DNA of 21,497 nucleotides, taken from the NCBI RefSeq assembly GCF_004570345.1, contig NZ_SPQM01000083.1:1-21497 (forward strand). Direction: 5' to 3'. How positions within the stretch are numbered: position 1 is the stretch's first letter; the number at the start of each line of letters is the position of its first letter. The notes under the pieces were generated by a model. That model was not told where the DNA came from. It did not search any database and saw only the letters and a program-made list of their open reading frames with translations. Positions 1 through 9,473 of this stretch are shown piece after piece. Source of the stretch: Blastococcus sp. CT_GayMR20 (GTDB taxonomy: Bacteria; Actinomycetota; Actinomycetes; Mycobacteriales; Geodermatophilaceae). Made by a program: the position numbers and the translations under genes.

Positions 1-1
1 C

Positions 2-1570
2 GACGGCGACCGGCCGCAGCGCAACCGCGGTGAGCGCGGCAACCGCAACCGCAACGACCGCGACGCCAACCGCGAGGGCGGCGACCGCACCGCCCCCGAC
101 CGCGGCGCCGACCGCAACGCCCCCGACCGCGGCACCGACCGCAACGCCAACCGCGACGGCGGCAACCGCAACGACGGTGGCAGCAACCGCGACGGCAACC
201 GGGGCCCCGACCGCGGGGAGCGCGCCGACAACCGCGGCGGCCGCCCGGACAACCGGAACGACAACCGCAACGACGGTCCGCGGGGCGCCAACCCCAACGA
301 CGAGGACGACGACGACTTCGAGGGCGGCCGCGGTCGCCGCGGTCGCCGGTACCGCGACCGCAACAAGCGCGGTGGCAGCACCGGCGGCGGTCGTGAGCGC
401 TTCGACCAGGGCGAGCCGACCGTCAGCGAGGACGACGTCCTGCTGCCCGTCGCCGGCATCCTGGACGTGCTCGACAACTACGCCTTCGTCCGAACCTCGG
501 GCTACCTCACCGGCCCGAACGACGTCTACGTCTCGCTGTCGCAGGTGCGCCGCTACGGCCTGCGTCGCGGTGACGCCATCACCGGCGCCGTCCGCCAGCC
601 CCGCGAAGGCGAGCGCAAGGACAAGTACAACGCGCTGGTCCGGCTGGACACGGTCAACGGCCTCGACCCCGAGCAGGCCAAGCAGCGGCCGGAGTTCACC
701 AAGCTCACCCCGCTGTACCCGCAGGAGCGGCTGCGCCTGGAGACCGAGCCGCACGTGCTCACCACGCGCGTGCTCGACCTGGTCATGCCGATCGGCAAGG
801 GCCAGCGCGCGCTGATCGTCAGCCCGCCGAAGGCCGGGAAGACCATGGTGCTGCAGGCGCTGGCGAACGCGATCACGACCAACAACCCCGAGTGCCACCT
901 GATGGTCGTCCTCGTCGACGAGCGGCCCGAAGAGGTCACCGACATGCAGCGCTCGGTGAAGGGCGAGGTCATCGCCTCGACCTTCGACAGGCCGCCGTCG
1001 GATCACACGACGGTCGCGGAGCTGTCCATCGAACGGGCCAAGCGCCTGGTCGAGATGGGCCACGACGTCGTCGTCCTGCTGGACTCGATCACCCGCCTGG
1101 GCCGCGCCTACAACCTGGCGGCCCCCGCCAGCGGCCGGATCCTCTCCGGTGGTGTCGACTCCACGGCGCTGTACCCGCCCAAGCGCTTCCTCGGCGCCGC
1201 ACGCAACATCGAGAACGGCGGCTCCCTGACGATCATCGCCTCGGCGCTGGTCGAGACCGGATCCACGATGGACACGGTCATCTTCGAGGAGTTCAAGGGC
1301 ACGGGTAACGCGGAGATCAAGCTCGACCGCCGCCTGGCGGACAAGCGCGTCTTCCCGGCGGTCGACGTCAACGCGTCGGGAACCCGCAAGGAAGAGATCC
1401 TCATGAACCCCGACGAGCTGGCGATCGTCATCAAGCTGCGCCGGGTGCTCGCCGCGCTCGAGCCGCAGCAGGCGCTGGAACTGCTGCTCGACAAGCTGAA
1501 GAAGACGCGCAACAACGTCGAGTTCCTGATGCAGATCCAGAAGACGACCCTGGGGCCGGGCAACGAATAA
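2..1570 (+). CDS. rho: Transcription termination factor Rho (5' partial)
   Basis: Hexameric RNA-dependent ATPase that translocates on nascent RNA and ends transcription. The frame is open from the window edge (base 2) to TAA at 1568-1570, giving 522 visible residues; the true start lies upstream. Roughly the first 145 residues are low-complexity and rich in Arg, Asn, Asp and Gly, with an acidic EDDDD patch followed by an RGRRGRR basic patch. After that comes the ordinary Rho core: the RNA-binding part ([12 protein letters not shown], then NDVYVS), the P-loop PPKAGKT at 824-844, a Walker B with [10 protein letters not shown], and the conserved [14 protein letters not shown] and EEFKGTGN segments. 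Arg/Asn-rich N-terminal extensions are known from actinobacterial Rho proteins such as that of Micrococcus luteus. The internal GTG at 467 is not the start, because clear Rho-type sequence continues upstream of it in the same frame. Confidence 0.97.
   Translation, partial: DGDRPQRNRGERGNRNRNDRDANREGGDRTAPDRGADRNAPDRGTDRNANRDGGNRNDGGSNRDGNRGPDRGERADNRGGRPDNRNDNRNDGPRGANPNDEDDDDFEGGRGRRGRRYRDRNKRGGSTGGGRERFDQGEPTVSEDDVLLPVAGILDVLDNYAFVRTSGYLTGPNDVYVSLSQVRRYGLRRGDAITGAVRQPREGERKDKYNALVRLDTVNGLDPEQAKQRPEFTKLTPLYPQERLRLETEPHVLTTRVLDLVMPIGKGQRALIVSPPKAGKTMVLQALANAITTNNPECHLMVVLVDERPEEVTDMQRSVKGEVIASTFDRPPSDHTTVAELSIERAKRLVEMGHDVVVLLDSITRLGRAYNLAAPASGRILSGGVDSTALYPPKRFLGAARNIENGGSLTIIASALVETGSTMDTVIFEEFKGTGNAEIKLDRRLADKRVFPAVDVNASGTRKEEILMNPDELAIVIKLRRVLAALEPQQALELLLDKLKKTRNNVEFLMQIQKTTLGPGNE
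98..151 (+). repeat. Two 27-bp tandem units inside rho
   Basis: Units at 98-124 and 125-151 are nearly identical, differing at one internal base and in the last codon. They encode DRGADRNAP and DRGTDRNAN. They form the most regular part of a wider GAC-CGC/AAC-CGC low-complexity region, which suggests that the disordered N-terminus of Rho grows and shrinks by in-frame duplication. Confidence 0.8.
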
Positions 1571-1585
1571 CCCGGTGCGGCAGGA

Positions 1586-1608
1586 CGGTCTCCCGGTCTG
1601 GGAGACTG
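1586..1608 (+). terminator. Hairpin downstream of rho / start of rpmE leader
   Basis: Arms 1586-1594 and 1600-1608 pair over 9 bp (7 perfect pairs plus one G-U and one C-G) around a 5-nt loop, 15 bases after the rho stop. No T-run follows, so it is either an actinobacterial-type terminator or part of the rpmE leader RNA. Confidence 0.5.
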
Positions 1609-1627
1609 GTCGACCGAGCCCCGCATC

Positions 1628-1651
1628 GCGGCCGGAATATCGGTCGGCCGC
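1628..1651 (+). promoter_or_regulatory. Second hairpin in the rpmE leader
   Basis: GCGGCCG at 1628-1634 pairs with CGGCCGC at 1645-1651 around an AT-rich loop. A small stem (CTTC 1680-1683 with GAAG 1687-1690) partly covers the Shine-Dalgarno sequence before the ATG at 1698. Leader RNAs bound by L31 have been reported in several bacterial groups, including Actinobacteria. Whether this is one has not been tested here. Confidence 0.35.
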
Positions 1652-1697
1652 CGGCGTTCCACCACACGAACACCAGAGACTTCGCAGAAGAGGCGAT

Positions 1698-1934
1698 ATG
1701 AAGCCCGACATCCACCCGGCCTACAACGTCACCACCGTGACCTGTGGCTGCGGCAACACCTTCACCACCCGCAGCACGTCCCCGACCGGTCAGCTGACCG
1801 TCGAGGTCTGCTCCGCCTGCCACCCCTTCTACACCGGCAAGCAGAAGATCCTCGACACGGGTGGCCGCGTCGCCCGCTTCGAGAAGCGGTTCGGCAAGCG
1901 CGCCGCTGCCGGGGCCGAGACCGCCGACAAGTAG
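1698..1934 (+). CDS. rpmE: 50S ribosomal protein L31, zinc-binding (C+) type
   Basis: Small protein of the large ribosomal subunit, 78 residues, usual for the family. Cys16, Cys18, Cys38 and Cys41 form the CxC...CxxC zinc site of the C+ paralogue, which is the form replaced by a Cys-less copy under zinc limitation in many bacteria. The sequence from MKPDIHPAY through FYTGKQK is typical. The ATG at 1698 is chosen because the protein begins there with the conserved MKxDIHP start and an AGAAGAGG Shine-Dalgarno lies just upstream. The frame is open upstream to 1575, but that part has no L31 similarity and overlaps the leader hairpins. Confidence 0.97.
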   Translation: MKPDIHPAYNVTTVTCGCGNTFTTRSTSPTGQLTVEVCSACHPFYTGKQKILDTGGRVARFEKRFGKRAAAGAETADK

Positions 1935-1942
1935 CGCATCCG

Positions 1943-1986
1943 ACGGCGCCCGCGCCACTCCCTCCGGGGAGTGGGGCGGGCGCCGT
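1943..1986 (+). terminator. Strong intrinsic hairpin after rpmE
   Basis: A 44-base inverted repeat begins 9 bases after the rpmE stop. The long GC-rich arms (ACGGCGCCCGC..CCACTCCC and its complement) close a short TCCG loop, with one base unpaired in each arm. Only two or three Ts follow, as is common in high-GC actinobacteria. It separates rpmE from prfA. Confidence 0.85.
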
Positions 1987-2020
1987 TGTCATGTCCCGAT
2001 CCAGTGAGAGGAGTCCTGCG

Positions 2021-3085
2021 TTGAGCTCCCCCGACCGGTTGTCCGCCCTGCTCGACGAGCACGCCTCCCTGGAGCGCGAGCTCGCCGACCCGGCGGTGCA
2101 CGCCGACCAGTCCCGCGCCCGGCGGCTGAGCCGGCGCTACGCGCAGCTCGCCCCGCTCGTCGAGACCGCCCGCGCGCTCGACGAGGCGCGCGGGAACCTG
2201 GGCACCGCCCGCGAGCTCGCCGGGGAGGACACGTCCTTCGCCGCCGAGGCGTCGGCGCTGGAAGCCGAGGTCGAGGACCTCACCGGCCGGCTGCGCGAGC
2301 AGCTGCTGCCCAAGGACCCCGACGACGACAAGGACGTCATCCTGGAGATCAAGGCGGGGGAGGGCGGCGCGGAGTCGGCGCTGTTCGCCGGCGACCTGCT
2401 GCGCATGTACCTCCGCTACGCGGAGCGCCGGGGCTGGTCGACCGAGGTCCTCGACGCCGTGGACGCCGAGCTCGGCGGCTACAAGGACGTCGCTGTCGCG
2501 ATCAAGTCCCGCACGGACGAGGGCATCTGGTCACGGCTGAAGTTCGAGGGCGGCGTGCACCGCGTCCAGCGCGTGCCGGCCACCGAGAGCCAGGGCCGGA
2601 TCCACACGTCCGCTGCGGGCGTCCTGGTGCTGCCCGAGGCCGAGGAGGTCGACGTGACCGTCGACCCCAACGACCTGCGCATCGACGTCTTCCGCTCCTC
2701 CGGGCCGGGCGGTCAGAGCGTGAACACGACCGACTCCGCCGTCCGGATCACCCACCTGCCCAGCGGCATCGTGGTCAGCTCGCAGAACGAGAAGAGCCAG
2801 CTGCAGAACCGGGAGTCCGCACTGCGCGTCCTGCGTTCGCGGCTGCTGGCCGCCGCCCGCGAGGAGGCGGCCGCCACGGCCAGCGACCAGCGGCGCAGCC
2901 AGGTGCGCACGATGGACCGCAGCGAGCGGGTCCGCACGTACAACTTCCCGGAGAACCGGATCAACGACCATCGGGTCGGCTACAAGGCGTACAACCTCGA
3001 CCAGGTGGTCGACGGCGACCTCGACGCCGTCATCGACGCGCTCGCCGCGGCGCACACCGCCGAGCTGCTGGCGGCCGGCTCCTGA
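2021..3085 (+). CDS. prfA: Peptide chain release factor 1
   Basis: Recognises UAA and UAG in the ribosomal A site and triggers hydrolysis of peptidyl-tRNA. The codon-recognition tripeptide PAT is at residues 186-188 ([15 protein letters not shown]) and the catalytic GGQ at 230-232 ([12 protein letters not shown]). The PAT tripeptide identifies RF1 as opposed to RF2, which has SPF. Start: an ATG at 1991 is in frame, but a GAGAGGAG Shine-Dalgarno at 2006-2013 sits 7 bases before the TTG at 2021, and the RF1-like sequence ([18 protein letters not shown]) begins just after it. I therefore choose the TTG, giving 354 residues, close to the family norm. prmC starts 11 bases after the stop, and its product methylates the Gln of the GGQ motif. 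Confidence 0.96.
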   Translation: MSSPDRLSALLDEHASLERELADPAVHADQSRARRLSRRYAQLAPLVETARALDEARGNLGTARELAGEDTSFAAEASALEAEVEDLTGRLREQLLPKDPDDDKDVILEIKAGEGGAESALFAGDLLRMYLRYAERRGWSTEVLDAVDAELGGYKDVAVAIKSRTDEGIWSRLKFEGGVHRVQRVPATESQGRIHTSAAGVLVLPEAEEVDVTVDPNDLRIDVFRSSGPGGQSVNTTDSAVRITHLPSGIVVSSQNEKSQLQNRESALRVLRSRLLAAAREEAAATASDQRRSQVRTMDRSERVRTYNFPENRINDHRVGYKAYNLDQVVDGDLDAVIDALAAAHTAELLAAGS

Positions 3086-3096
3086 ACGTCCGATCC

Positions 3097-3936
3097 ATGA
3101 TCGCCGACGCCGCGCGCCGCCTCGCCGACGCCGGGGTCGAGTCGCCGCGGGTGGACGCCGAGCTGCTGCTCGCCCACGTCCTCGGGGTGCCCCGCGGCCG
3201 GCTGATCACGGCGGGCGACGTGGGTGCGGACGAGGCCGCGCGTTTCGGGGAGCTCCTCGAGCAGCGGGCCGACCGGGTCCCGCTACAGCACCTCACCGGC
3301 CGGGCCGCCTTCCGCCACCTCGAGCTCGCCGTCGGACCCGGGGTCTTCGTGCCCCGCCCGGAGACCGAGCAGCTGACCGGCTGGGCCCTCGGGCGGCTGG
3401 CCGGCATCGAGGGCCCCGTGGTCGTCGACCTGGGCAGCGGCTCGGGCGCGATCGCGCTGTCGATCGCGCACGAGCACCCCGGCGCCCGGGTGACCGCCGT
3501 CGAGCGCGATCCCGGTGCCGTCGCGTGGACACGGCACAACGCCCTCGCCCGCGTCGCCGCGGGGGACACGCCCGTCGGCGTCGTCGAGGGCGACATGACC
3601 GACCCGGCCCTGCTCTCGGAGCTCGACGGCCGGGTCACCGTCGTCGTCTCCAATCCGCCCTACGTCCCGGACGACGCGGTGCTGCCGCGCGAGGTCGCCG
3701 ACCACGATCCGCCGCCGGCGCTCTGGGGCGGCCCCGACGGGCTGGACGTCGTCCGCGGGATGCTGACCGTCGCCGCGCGGCTGCTGCACCCCGGCGGGTG
3801 GCTCGGCATCGAGCACGCCGACCAGCAGGGCACTGCGCTGCCGGCCGTCGTCCGCGCCCACGGTGGATTCACCGAGGTGGAGGACCATCCCGACCTGGCC
3901 GACCGCCCCCGCTTCACGACCGCCCGGAGGGTCTGA
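3097..3936 (+). CDS. prmC: Release factor glutamine N5-methyltransferase PrmC (HemK)
   Basis: Transfers a methyl group from S-adenosylmethionine to the Gln side chain of the GGQ motif in release factors, raising termination efficiency. The 279 residues comprise an N-terminal helical domain (about 1-80, with the typical ESPRVDAELLLAHVLG) and a Rossmann-fold methyltransferase domain. The SAM loop DLGSGSG is at 111-117 and the substrate-Gln motif NPPY at 186-189. The usual FVPRPETE stretch precedes the SAM loop. The gene lies directly downstream of prfA, as in many bacteria. The ATG at 3097 is the only reasonable start in the short spacer. Confidence 0.96.
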   Translation: MIADAARRLADAGVESPRVDAELLLAHVLGVPRGRLITAGDVGADEAARFGELLEQRADRVPLQHLTGRAAFRHLELAVGPGVFVPRPETEQLTGWALGRLAGIEGPVVVDLGSGSGAIALSIAHEHPGARVTAVERDPGAVAWTRHNALARVAAGDTPVGVVEGDMTDPALLSELDGRVTVVVSNPPYVPDDAVLPREVADHDPPPALWGGPDGLDVVRGMLTVAARLLHPGGWLGIEHADQQGTALPAVVRAHGGFTEVEDHPDLADRPRFTTARRV

Positions 3937-3963
3937 CTCGCCGGTGGGGGAGACTCCTCTGCC

Positions 3964-4605
3964 GTGCCTGAACTCTTCGACTGCAGCGACCCCGCGGCAC
4001 GCGCCGCCGGCCTCGACGCCGCGGCCGCCGCGCTCGGCCGTGGGGAGCTGGTGCTCCTGCCCACCGACACGGTCTACGGCGTCGCGGCCGACGCCTTCAC
4101 GCCGGCCGCGGTCACCGGACTGCTCGCGGCCAAGAACCGCGGGCGGGCCATGCCGGTCCCCGTGCTGATCGGCGAGGCGTCGACGCTGGCCGGCCTGGTG
4201 GTCAACCTGCCGCCGGTGGCCAACGAGCTCGCCTCCGCCTTCTGGCCCGGCGGCCTGACCCTCGTGCTCGAGCACGCGCCGTCCCTGGCCTGGGACCTCG
4301 GGGACGCGGAGGGGACCGTCGCCGTCCGGCTCCCGGACGACGACGTGGCCCGCGACCTGCTGCGCCGCACGGGACCGCTGGCCGTCTCCAGCGCCAACCG
4401 CTCCGGCCGCCCGGCCGCGGCCACCGCGCAGGACGCCGTCGAGCAGCTGGGGACCCACGCGGCCGTCGTCCTGGACGGCGGGCCCCGTGCCGGGTCGGCC
4501 GCCAGCACGATCGTCGACTGCACCGGCCCCGTCCTCCGGGTGCTGCGGGTGGGTGCGATCCCGGTCGACCGCCTGCGGGACGTCGTCCCCGACATCACCG
4601 ACTGA
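3964..4605 (+). CDS. tsaC: L-threonylcarbamoyladenylate synthase (TsaC/YwlC-type)
   Basis: Makes threonylcarbamoyl-AMP from threonine, bicarbonate and ATP, the first step of the t6A modification at position 37 of ANN-decoding tRNAs. The 213-residue protein is a single YrdC domain. PTDTVYG lies at 33-39, the basic KNRGRAMP segment follows, and SSANRSG lies at 142-148. It lacks the extra C-terminal domain of the longer Sua5 proteins (about 350 residues), so the TsaC name is preferred. The GTG at 3964 has a GGGGGAG Shine-Dalgarno at 3945-3952. Its place after prmC matches the mycobacterial gene order. Confidence 0.94.
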   Translation: MPELFDCSDPAARAAGLDAAAAALGRGELVLLPTDTVYGVAADAFTPAAVTGLLAAKNRGRAMPVPVLIGEASTLAGLVVNLPPVANELASAFWPGGLTLVLEHAPSLAWDLGDAEGTVAVRLPDDDVARDLLRRTGPLAVSSANRSGRPAAATAQDAVEQLGTHAAVVLDGGPRAGSAASTIVDCTGPVLRVLRVGAIPVDRLRDVVPDITD

Positions 4606-4606
4606 T

Positions 4607-4663
4607 GAAGGACCCCGTCCTCCCCACGCTTCGCACGCTCAGCGCGGGCCCCGGGACGGGGCC
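4607..4663 (+). repeat. Dispersed hairpin repeat, copy A
   Basis: A 57-base element starting one base after the tsaC stop. The outer stem is CCCCGTCC with GGACGGGG, plus a GG/CC pair beyond a single bulged A. The core shares the CGCACGCTC-type segment with the copies at 13699, 14134 and 15688. Its position suggests it terminates the rho-tsaC side, with wecA starting a new unit. Confidence 0.8.
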
Positions 4664-4675
4664 GCAACCAGGCGA

Positions 4676-4681
4676 TACCGT
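4676..4681 (+). promoter_or_regulatory. wecA: Possible -10 element upstream of wecA
   Basis: TACCGT fits the actinobacterial TAnnnT -10 pattern and lies 12 bases after repeat copy A. It would give a leader of about 60 bases before wecA. No convincing -35 is visible. Confidence 0.35.
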
Positions 4682-4746
4682 GGGCTACACCCGCCGCCCT
4701 GCCGGGCGTCAGGGGTAGCCGCAGCGAGTCGATCGAGTGGGGGACC

Positions 4747-6015
4747 GTGCGCGAGTACGCCGTCGTCCTCCTCACCGCCGCGCTGGTCACCTTCCTGGCC
4801 ACGCCGGTGGTGCGGATGGTCGCCATCCGCGCGCGCATGATGGCGGCCCCCCGCGACCGGGACGTGCACGTCATCCCGACCCCGCGGGGCGGCGGCGTCG
4901 CGATGTACCTCGGCGTGGCCGCGGCGATCCTGGTCGCCACCCGCCTCCCCGCTCTGCAGCGGACCTTCGACGACTCCCAGACGTTCGCGGTGCTGGTCGC
5001 CGGCGGGCTCATCTGCCTGCTGGGCGTCCTGGACGACAAGTGGGGGCTGGACGCCCTCACCAAGCTGACCGGTCAGATCGCGGCCGCCGGCGTCATGGTG
5101 CTGCAGGGGGTGCAGCTGGCCTTCCTGTTCCTGCCGGTGGCCGACATCGGCACGATCTCCTTCGGCCCGCAGACCGGTGTCCCGCTGACCATCCTCGTCA
5201 CGGTCCTCACGGTGAACGCGCTCAACTTCATCGACGGCCTCGACGGGCTGGCCGCCGGGGTCTCCGCCATCGCCGCGCTGGCCTTCTTCGCCTACAGCTA
5301 CAACCTCGGGATCGTCGGCTACGACGACGTCGCCAGCGCCCCCGCGCTGATCACCGCGGTGCTCGCCGGGGCGTGCCTGGGCTTCCTCCCGCACAACTTC
5401 AGCCCGGCCCGGATCTTCATGGGCGACTCCGGTTCGATGCTGGTCGGCCTGATGCTCTCGGCCGCCGCGGTGACGGCGACCGGGGGAGTGGACGCGCAGA
5501 CGTTCGACTCCGCCGCGAGCCTGCTGCCCCTGGCGCTGCCCCTCCTCGTGCCGATCGCGATCCTCTTCATCCCGTTCGTCGACCTGGTCATGGCCGTCGT
5601 GCGGCGCAGCGTCCGGGGCCAGTCGCCGTTCTCGCCGGACAAGATGCACCTGCACCACCGGCTGCTCTCCATCGGGCACTCGCACCGCCGGGCCGTGCTC
5701 GTCATGTACTTCTGGGCCGCCCTGCTGTCCTTCGGGGCCGTCGCGCTGTCGATCACCGGCGGGCAGGCGGAGCTCCTCGTCGCCATCGCCGTCCTGCTGG
5801 TCGTCGGTGTGGTCGTCGTGCTCAGCCCGCGGGCCAGGCGGGCCGCTCGCGAGGCCCGCCAGGCCGAGATCGTCGCGCAGCGCGAGCGCAGCCGGGCCGA
5901 GCACCCCACCGCCCGGGCGCTCCGGGCACAGGCCGCCGCGGCCGCCGACCCCGCCCGCGCACCGGACCCCGAGCCGGCGCCGCGCGCAGCCGGGGCGGGA
6001 CAGGTGCTCCGGTGA
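4747..6015 (+). CDS. wecA: Polyprenyl-phosphate N-acetylhexosamine-1-phosphate transferase, WecA/Rfe-like
   Basis: Integral membrane enzyme of the MraY/WecA family. It moves a sugar-1-phosphate, usually GlcNAc, from UDP-sugar to a polyprenyl phosphate, starting a cell-wall glycan. The 422 residues have about ten or eleven membrane segments. Family motifs are present in order: LDDKWG with Asp96-Asp97, NFIDGLDG at 160-167, FMGDSGS with Asp227, and the cytosolic HLHHR at 301-305. The last 60 residues or so form an Ala/Arg-rich cytosolic tail that is not part of the catalytic core. In mycobacteria the homologue at this locus starts the arabinogalactan linker; the acceptor glycan here is unknown. 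The GTG at 4747 follows a GTGGGGGA sequence that is unusually close to the start. Confidence 0.93.
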   Translation: MREYAVVLLTAALVTFLATPVVRMVAIRARMMAAPRDRDVHVIPTPRGGGVAMYLGVAAAILVATRLPALQRTFDDSQTFAVLVAGGLICLLGVLDDKWGLDALTKLTGQIAAAGVMVLQGVQLAFLFLPVADIGTISFGPQTGVPLTILVTVLTVNALNFIDGLDGLAAGVSAIAALAFFAYSYNLGIVGYDDVASAPALITAVLAGACLGFLPHNFSPARIFMGDSGSMLVGLMLSAAAVTATGGVDAQTFDSAASLLPLALPLLVPIAILFIPFVDLVMAVVRRSVRGQSPFSPDKMHLHHRLLSIGHSHRRAVLVMYFWAALLSFGAVALSITGGQAELLVAIAVLLVVGVVVVLSPRARRAAREARQAEIVAQRERSRAEHPTARALRAQAAAAADPARAPDPEPAPRAAGAGQVLR

Positions 6016-6533
6016 CGGCGACCAGTCCCCGCGGCGCCCGGCCTCCACGCAGCGACGTCCCCTGGGACGTCTCGTTCCTCCGCGTCGGTACCCTCGTGAC
6101 CGCCGTGGTCACGGCCCTCGCCGTCCCGGTGGTCTGGCTGCTCGCCGGCCGCCCGGCCGCCGTGGGGGTGCTGGTCGGAGCCGCCGTCGTCACGGCGTTC
6201 TTCTGCATCTCCGGCGTGGTCATCGCCTGGGCCGGCCGGATCGACGACGCGTTCACGCTGCCCGCGGCGCTCGGCACCTTCCTCGTCAAGGTGCTGATCT
6301 TCTTCGCCGTCCTCCAGGCACTGCCGGAGGACGGGTGGATCGACCGGCGGGCGATGGCGTGGGCCGTCGTCGCCGGCGCCCTGCTGTGGAGCGGCGTCCA
6401 GGTCCGCTGGGTGCTGACCCGGCAGCTGTACTACGTGCCGCCGCCGGCACCCCCGGGAACGGGTCCGGGTCCGGCGCCGGAGTCCGCGCACGTCTCGCCG
6501 ACAGACCCGGAAAAGCCCACGTTCCGCGCCTGA
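6012..6533 (+). CDS. Membrane protein, ATP synthase I-like
   Basis: 173-residue protein with about four predicted membrane segments (roughly residues 25-47, 50-70, 80-102 and 115-135) and a Pro-rich C-terminal tail. It starts at a GTG that overlaps the wecA stop by four bases (GTGA), so its translation is probably coupled to wecA. Position and topology match the small membrane protein found before atpB in mycobacteria (Rv1303), which is often assigned to the ATP synthase I family. That family is thought to help assemble the c-ring or supply Mg2+ to the complex. The assignment rests on context and hydrophobic pattern, not on a diagnostic motif. The same frame is open far upstream inside wecA, but that part is an out-of-frame shadow. 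Confidence 0.85.
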   Translation: MTATSPRGARPPRSDVPWDVSFLRVGTLVTAVVTALAVPVVWLLAGRPAAVGVLVGAAVVTAFFCISGVVIAWAGRIDDAFTLPAALGTFLVKVLIFFAVLQALPEDGWIDRRAMAWAVVAGALLWSGVQVRWVLTRQLYYVPPPAPPGTGPGPAPESAHVSPTDPEKPTFRA

Positions 6534-6535
6534 GA

Positions 6536-6541
6536 TAGTGT
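6536..6541 (+). promoter_or_regulatory. Candidate -10 of the atp operon (leaderless)
   Basis: TAGTGT matches TAnnnT and ends 7 bases before the ATG at 6549, just after the stop of the preceding gene. With no Shine-Dalgarno before that ATG, the arrangement fits a leaderless transcript beginning at or next to the start codon. Confidence 0.5.
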
Positions 6542-6548
6542 CCCGGCG

Positions 6549-6886
6549 ATGGCCGAGGACAGCCCTGCTCGCGGGGAAGCTCGACCGCGAACCGACGAAC
6601 CGGCGCGTCAGCCCAGTGGGGCCGACATCGGCTGGGGGATCACCGGGACCATGCTCTCGGGGATCATCGTCTGGGGCGGGGTCGGGTTGCTGCTCGACCG
6701 CTGGTGGGAGACACGGTTCCTCGCCCTGGTCGGCACGATTCTCGGCTTGACGGTGGCCATCTACCTGGTGGTCGTCAAGTACGGGGCTGTTCCACCGCCT
6801 CCGGGAGGTGGCCGGTCCACCGGTAGGACCCCGGGCGGGCAGCGGAGCCGGCCCCGGACGCAGGGCCCGACGCAGAAGGGACAACG

Positions 6887-6890
<4 letters not shown>
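6549..6890 (+). CDS. AtpZ/AtpI-family ATP synthase accessory protein
   Basis: 113-residue protein with a charged, disordered N-terminus (about 25 residues), two membrane helices (about 30-50 and 57-76) and a Pro/Gly/Arg-rich tail. The segment from GWGITGTMLSGIIVWGGVG through LLDRWWETRFLALVGTILG resembles the ATPase_gene1 family (AtpZ), whose members sit beside atpB and are linked to Mg2+/Ca2+ handling or assembly of the Fo part. Its stop overlaps the atpB GTG by four bases. No Shine-Dalgarno is visible, which agrees with the leaderless promoter proposed just upstream. Confidence 0.85.
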
Positions 6891-7997
<1,107 letters not shown>

Positions 7998-8037
7998 GCC
8001 GGCCGGTCCTGTCCAGCTGACTCAGGGAGTCCAGAGC

Positions 8038-8598
8038 ATGAGCATCCTCGCCGCGGAAGCACACAATCCGCTGATCCCGCCCGTGGGCGAGATCATCGTC
8101 GGCACGATCACGTTCGCGATCCTCGCCTTCGTGATGATCAAGTTCGTCGTGCCGCGCTTCGAGCAGGTCTTCCGCGCTCGTCGGGAGGCGATCGAGGGCG
8201 GCATCGAGCGGGCCGAGGCGATGCAGGCGGAGGCCAAGGCGTCGCTGGAGCAGTACCGCGCCCAGCTGGCCGAGGCGCGCAACGAGGCCGCGCAGATCCG
8301 CGACCGAGCCCGTGCGGAGGGCCAGCAGATCCTCGAGGAGCTGCGCACCCAGGCACAGGAGGAGTCCGCGCGGATCGTCGCTCGCGGCGAGGAGCAGCTG
8401 GCCACCGCGCGCCAGCAGGTCGTCAACGAGCTCCGTGGGCAGATCGGCACCCTGGCGGTGCAGCTCGCCGGTCAGGTGGTCGGTGAGTCCCTCGCCGACG
8501 ACGCCCGCCGGCGCGGCACCGTCGACCGGTTCCTCGCCGAGCTCGACGGCATGGCAGCCGGCGACGGCGTCGTCGGCGCGCGAGAGACCACTCGCTGA
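8038..8598 (+). CDS. atpF: ATP synthase Fo subunit b
   Basis: Peripheral stalk subunit, 186 residues. One membrane helix (about 17-38) is followed by a long charged coiled coil rich in Ala, Glu, Gln and Arg, and a C-terminal part that contacts delta. The frame is open upstream to 7936 across the end of atpE, but the ATG at 8038 has AGGGAG at 8024-8029, eight bases away, and gives the normal b-subunit start. The stop overlaps the atpH start (TGATG), indicating coupled translation. Confidence 0.96.
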   Translation: MSILAAEAHNPLIPPVGEIIVGTITFAILAFVMIKFVVPRFEQVFRARREAIEGGIERAEAMQAEAKASLEQYRAQLAEARNEAAQIRDRARAEGQQILEELRTQAQEESARIVARGEEQLATARQQVVNELRGQIGTLAVQLAGQVVGESLADDARRRGTVDRFLAELDGMAAGDGVVGARETTR

Positions 8599-9473
8599 TG
8601 GAGGCCTCCAGCCGAGCGGCACTGGCCGAGGCACGCGAGCGCCTCGACCAGCTCAGCCGTCCTGCCTCCGGCGTGCTCGAGCGGGCGAAGGACCGCCTGA
8701 CCGGTCAGCCGGCGCGGGCGGCCACCGGTCCGGAGCTGCTGGCTCTGGCCGACGAGCTGTTCGCCGTCGCGCGGCTGCTCGACAGCCAGCTCTCGCTGCG
8801 CCGGGCGCTGTCCGACCCCGCGGGCAAGCCGGAGGACCGGGCCGGCCTGGCCCAGCGGCTCTTCGCCTCGAAGCTGTCGAGCACGGCCCTCGACCTGGTC
8901 GAGACCGTCGCCCGGCTGCGGTGGTCGCACCCGATCGACCTGGTCGACGCATTCATGGCCCTGGGGATCGAGGCGTCGCTGGACGCCGCGGACGCCCGTG
9001 GTGAGCTCGACGGCGTCGAGGACGAGCTGTTCCGCTTCGGCCGCATCATCGGCGGCGACCGCGAGCTCGGCCGGATCCTGAGCGACCGCAAGGCCTCCGT
9101 GGAGGGCAAGCGCGCGCTGCTGGACCGGCTGCTGTCCGGCCGGGTCAGCCCCGTGACCGAGCAGCTGCTCCGCAACGTGCTCACCGGACCGCACGTCGGC
9201 ACGGCGGAGAACGCGATCGAGCGGCTGTCCGACGTGGCGAGCCGGCGCCGCGGCCAGTCCGTGGCGCGGGTGACCACCGCCGTCGCGCTGACCCCCGCCC
9301 AGGAACAGCGGCTGTCCGACGTGCTCCGGCGGATCTACGGCCGCACCGTCGGTCTGCAGATCACCGTGGACCCGAGCGTGCTCGGCGGCCTCATCGTGCA
9401 GGTGGGCGACGAGGTCATCGACGGCAGCATCGCCCACCGCCTGGAAGCCGCCGAGCGGCGGCTGGCCGGCTGA
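8598..9473 (+). CDS. atpH: ATP synthase F1 subunit delta
   Basis: Links the peripheral stalk to the top of F1. At 291 residues it is longer than the 175-180 of E. coli but in the range seen in Streptomyces-like actinobacteria, with an N-terminal extension of roughly 90 residues before the standard OSCP/delta fold. The C-terminal end contains the typical [20 protein letters not shown] motif. Unlike in mycobacteria, it is not fused to a second b-type subunit, since a separate full atpF precedes it. The start codon overlaps the atpF stop by one base. Confidence 0.96.
   Translation: MEASSRAALAEARERLDQLSRPASGVLERAKDRLTGQPARAATGPELLALADELFAVARLLDSQLSLRRALSDPAGKPEDRAGLAQRLFASKLSSTALDLVETVARLRWSHPIDLVDAFMALGIEASLDAADARGELDGVEDELFRFGRIIGGDRELGRILSDRKASVEGKRALLDRLLSGRVSPVTEQLLRNVLTGPHVGTAENAIERLSDVASRRRGQSVARVTTAVALTPAQEQRLSDVLRRIYGRTVGLQITVDPSVLGGLIVQVGDEVIDGSIAHRLEAAERRLAG

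Noticed and set aside
98..151. The short tandem units as a CRISPR array
   Set aside because: The units are contiguous, in frame and coding, with no spacers.
30..815. A 261-codon Ala/Thr-rich plus-strand frame at the window start
   Set aside because: It is the +1 shadow of the rho low-complexity region; the Rho frame continues from base 2 into the conserved core.
1991..2020. ATG at 1991 as the prfA start
   Set aside because: The Shine-Dalgarno lies downstream of it at 2006-2013, directly before the TTG at 2021. The extra ten residues are not RF1-like.
4737..6533. A 598-codon plus-strand frame across wecA
   Set aside because: Only its last 173 codons are real, the small membrane protein starting at 6012. 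The upstream part is out of frame with wecA and has no similarity to anything.
6826..6860. A possible fifth copy of the dispersed repeat (AGGACCCCGGG)
   Set aside because: It lacks the CTCGCA core and the matching right arm, and lies inside a coding region; chance similarity.
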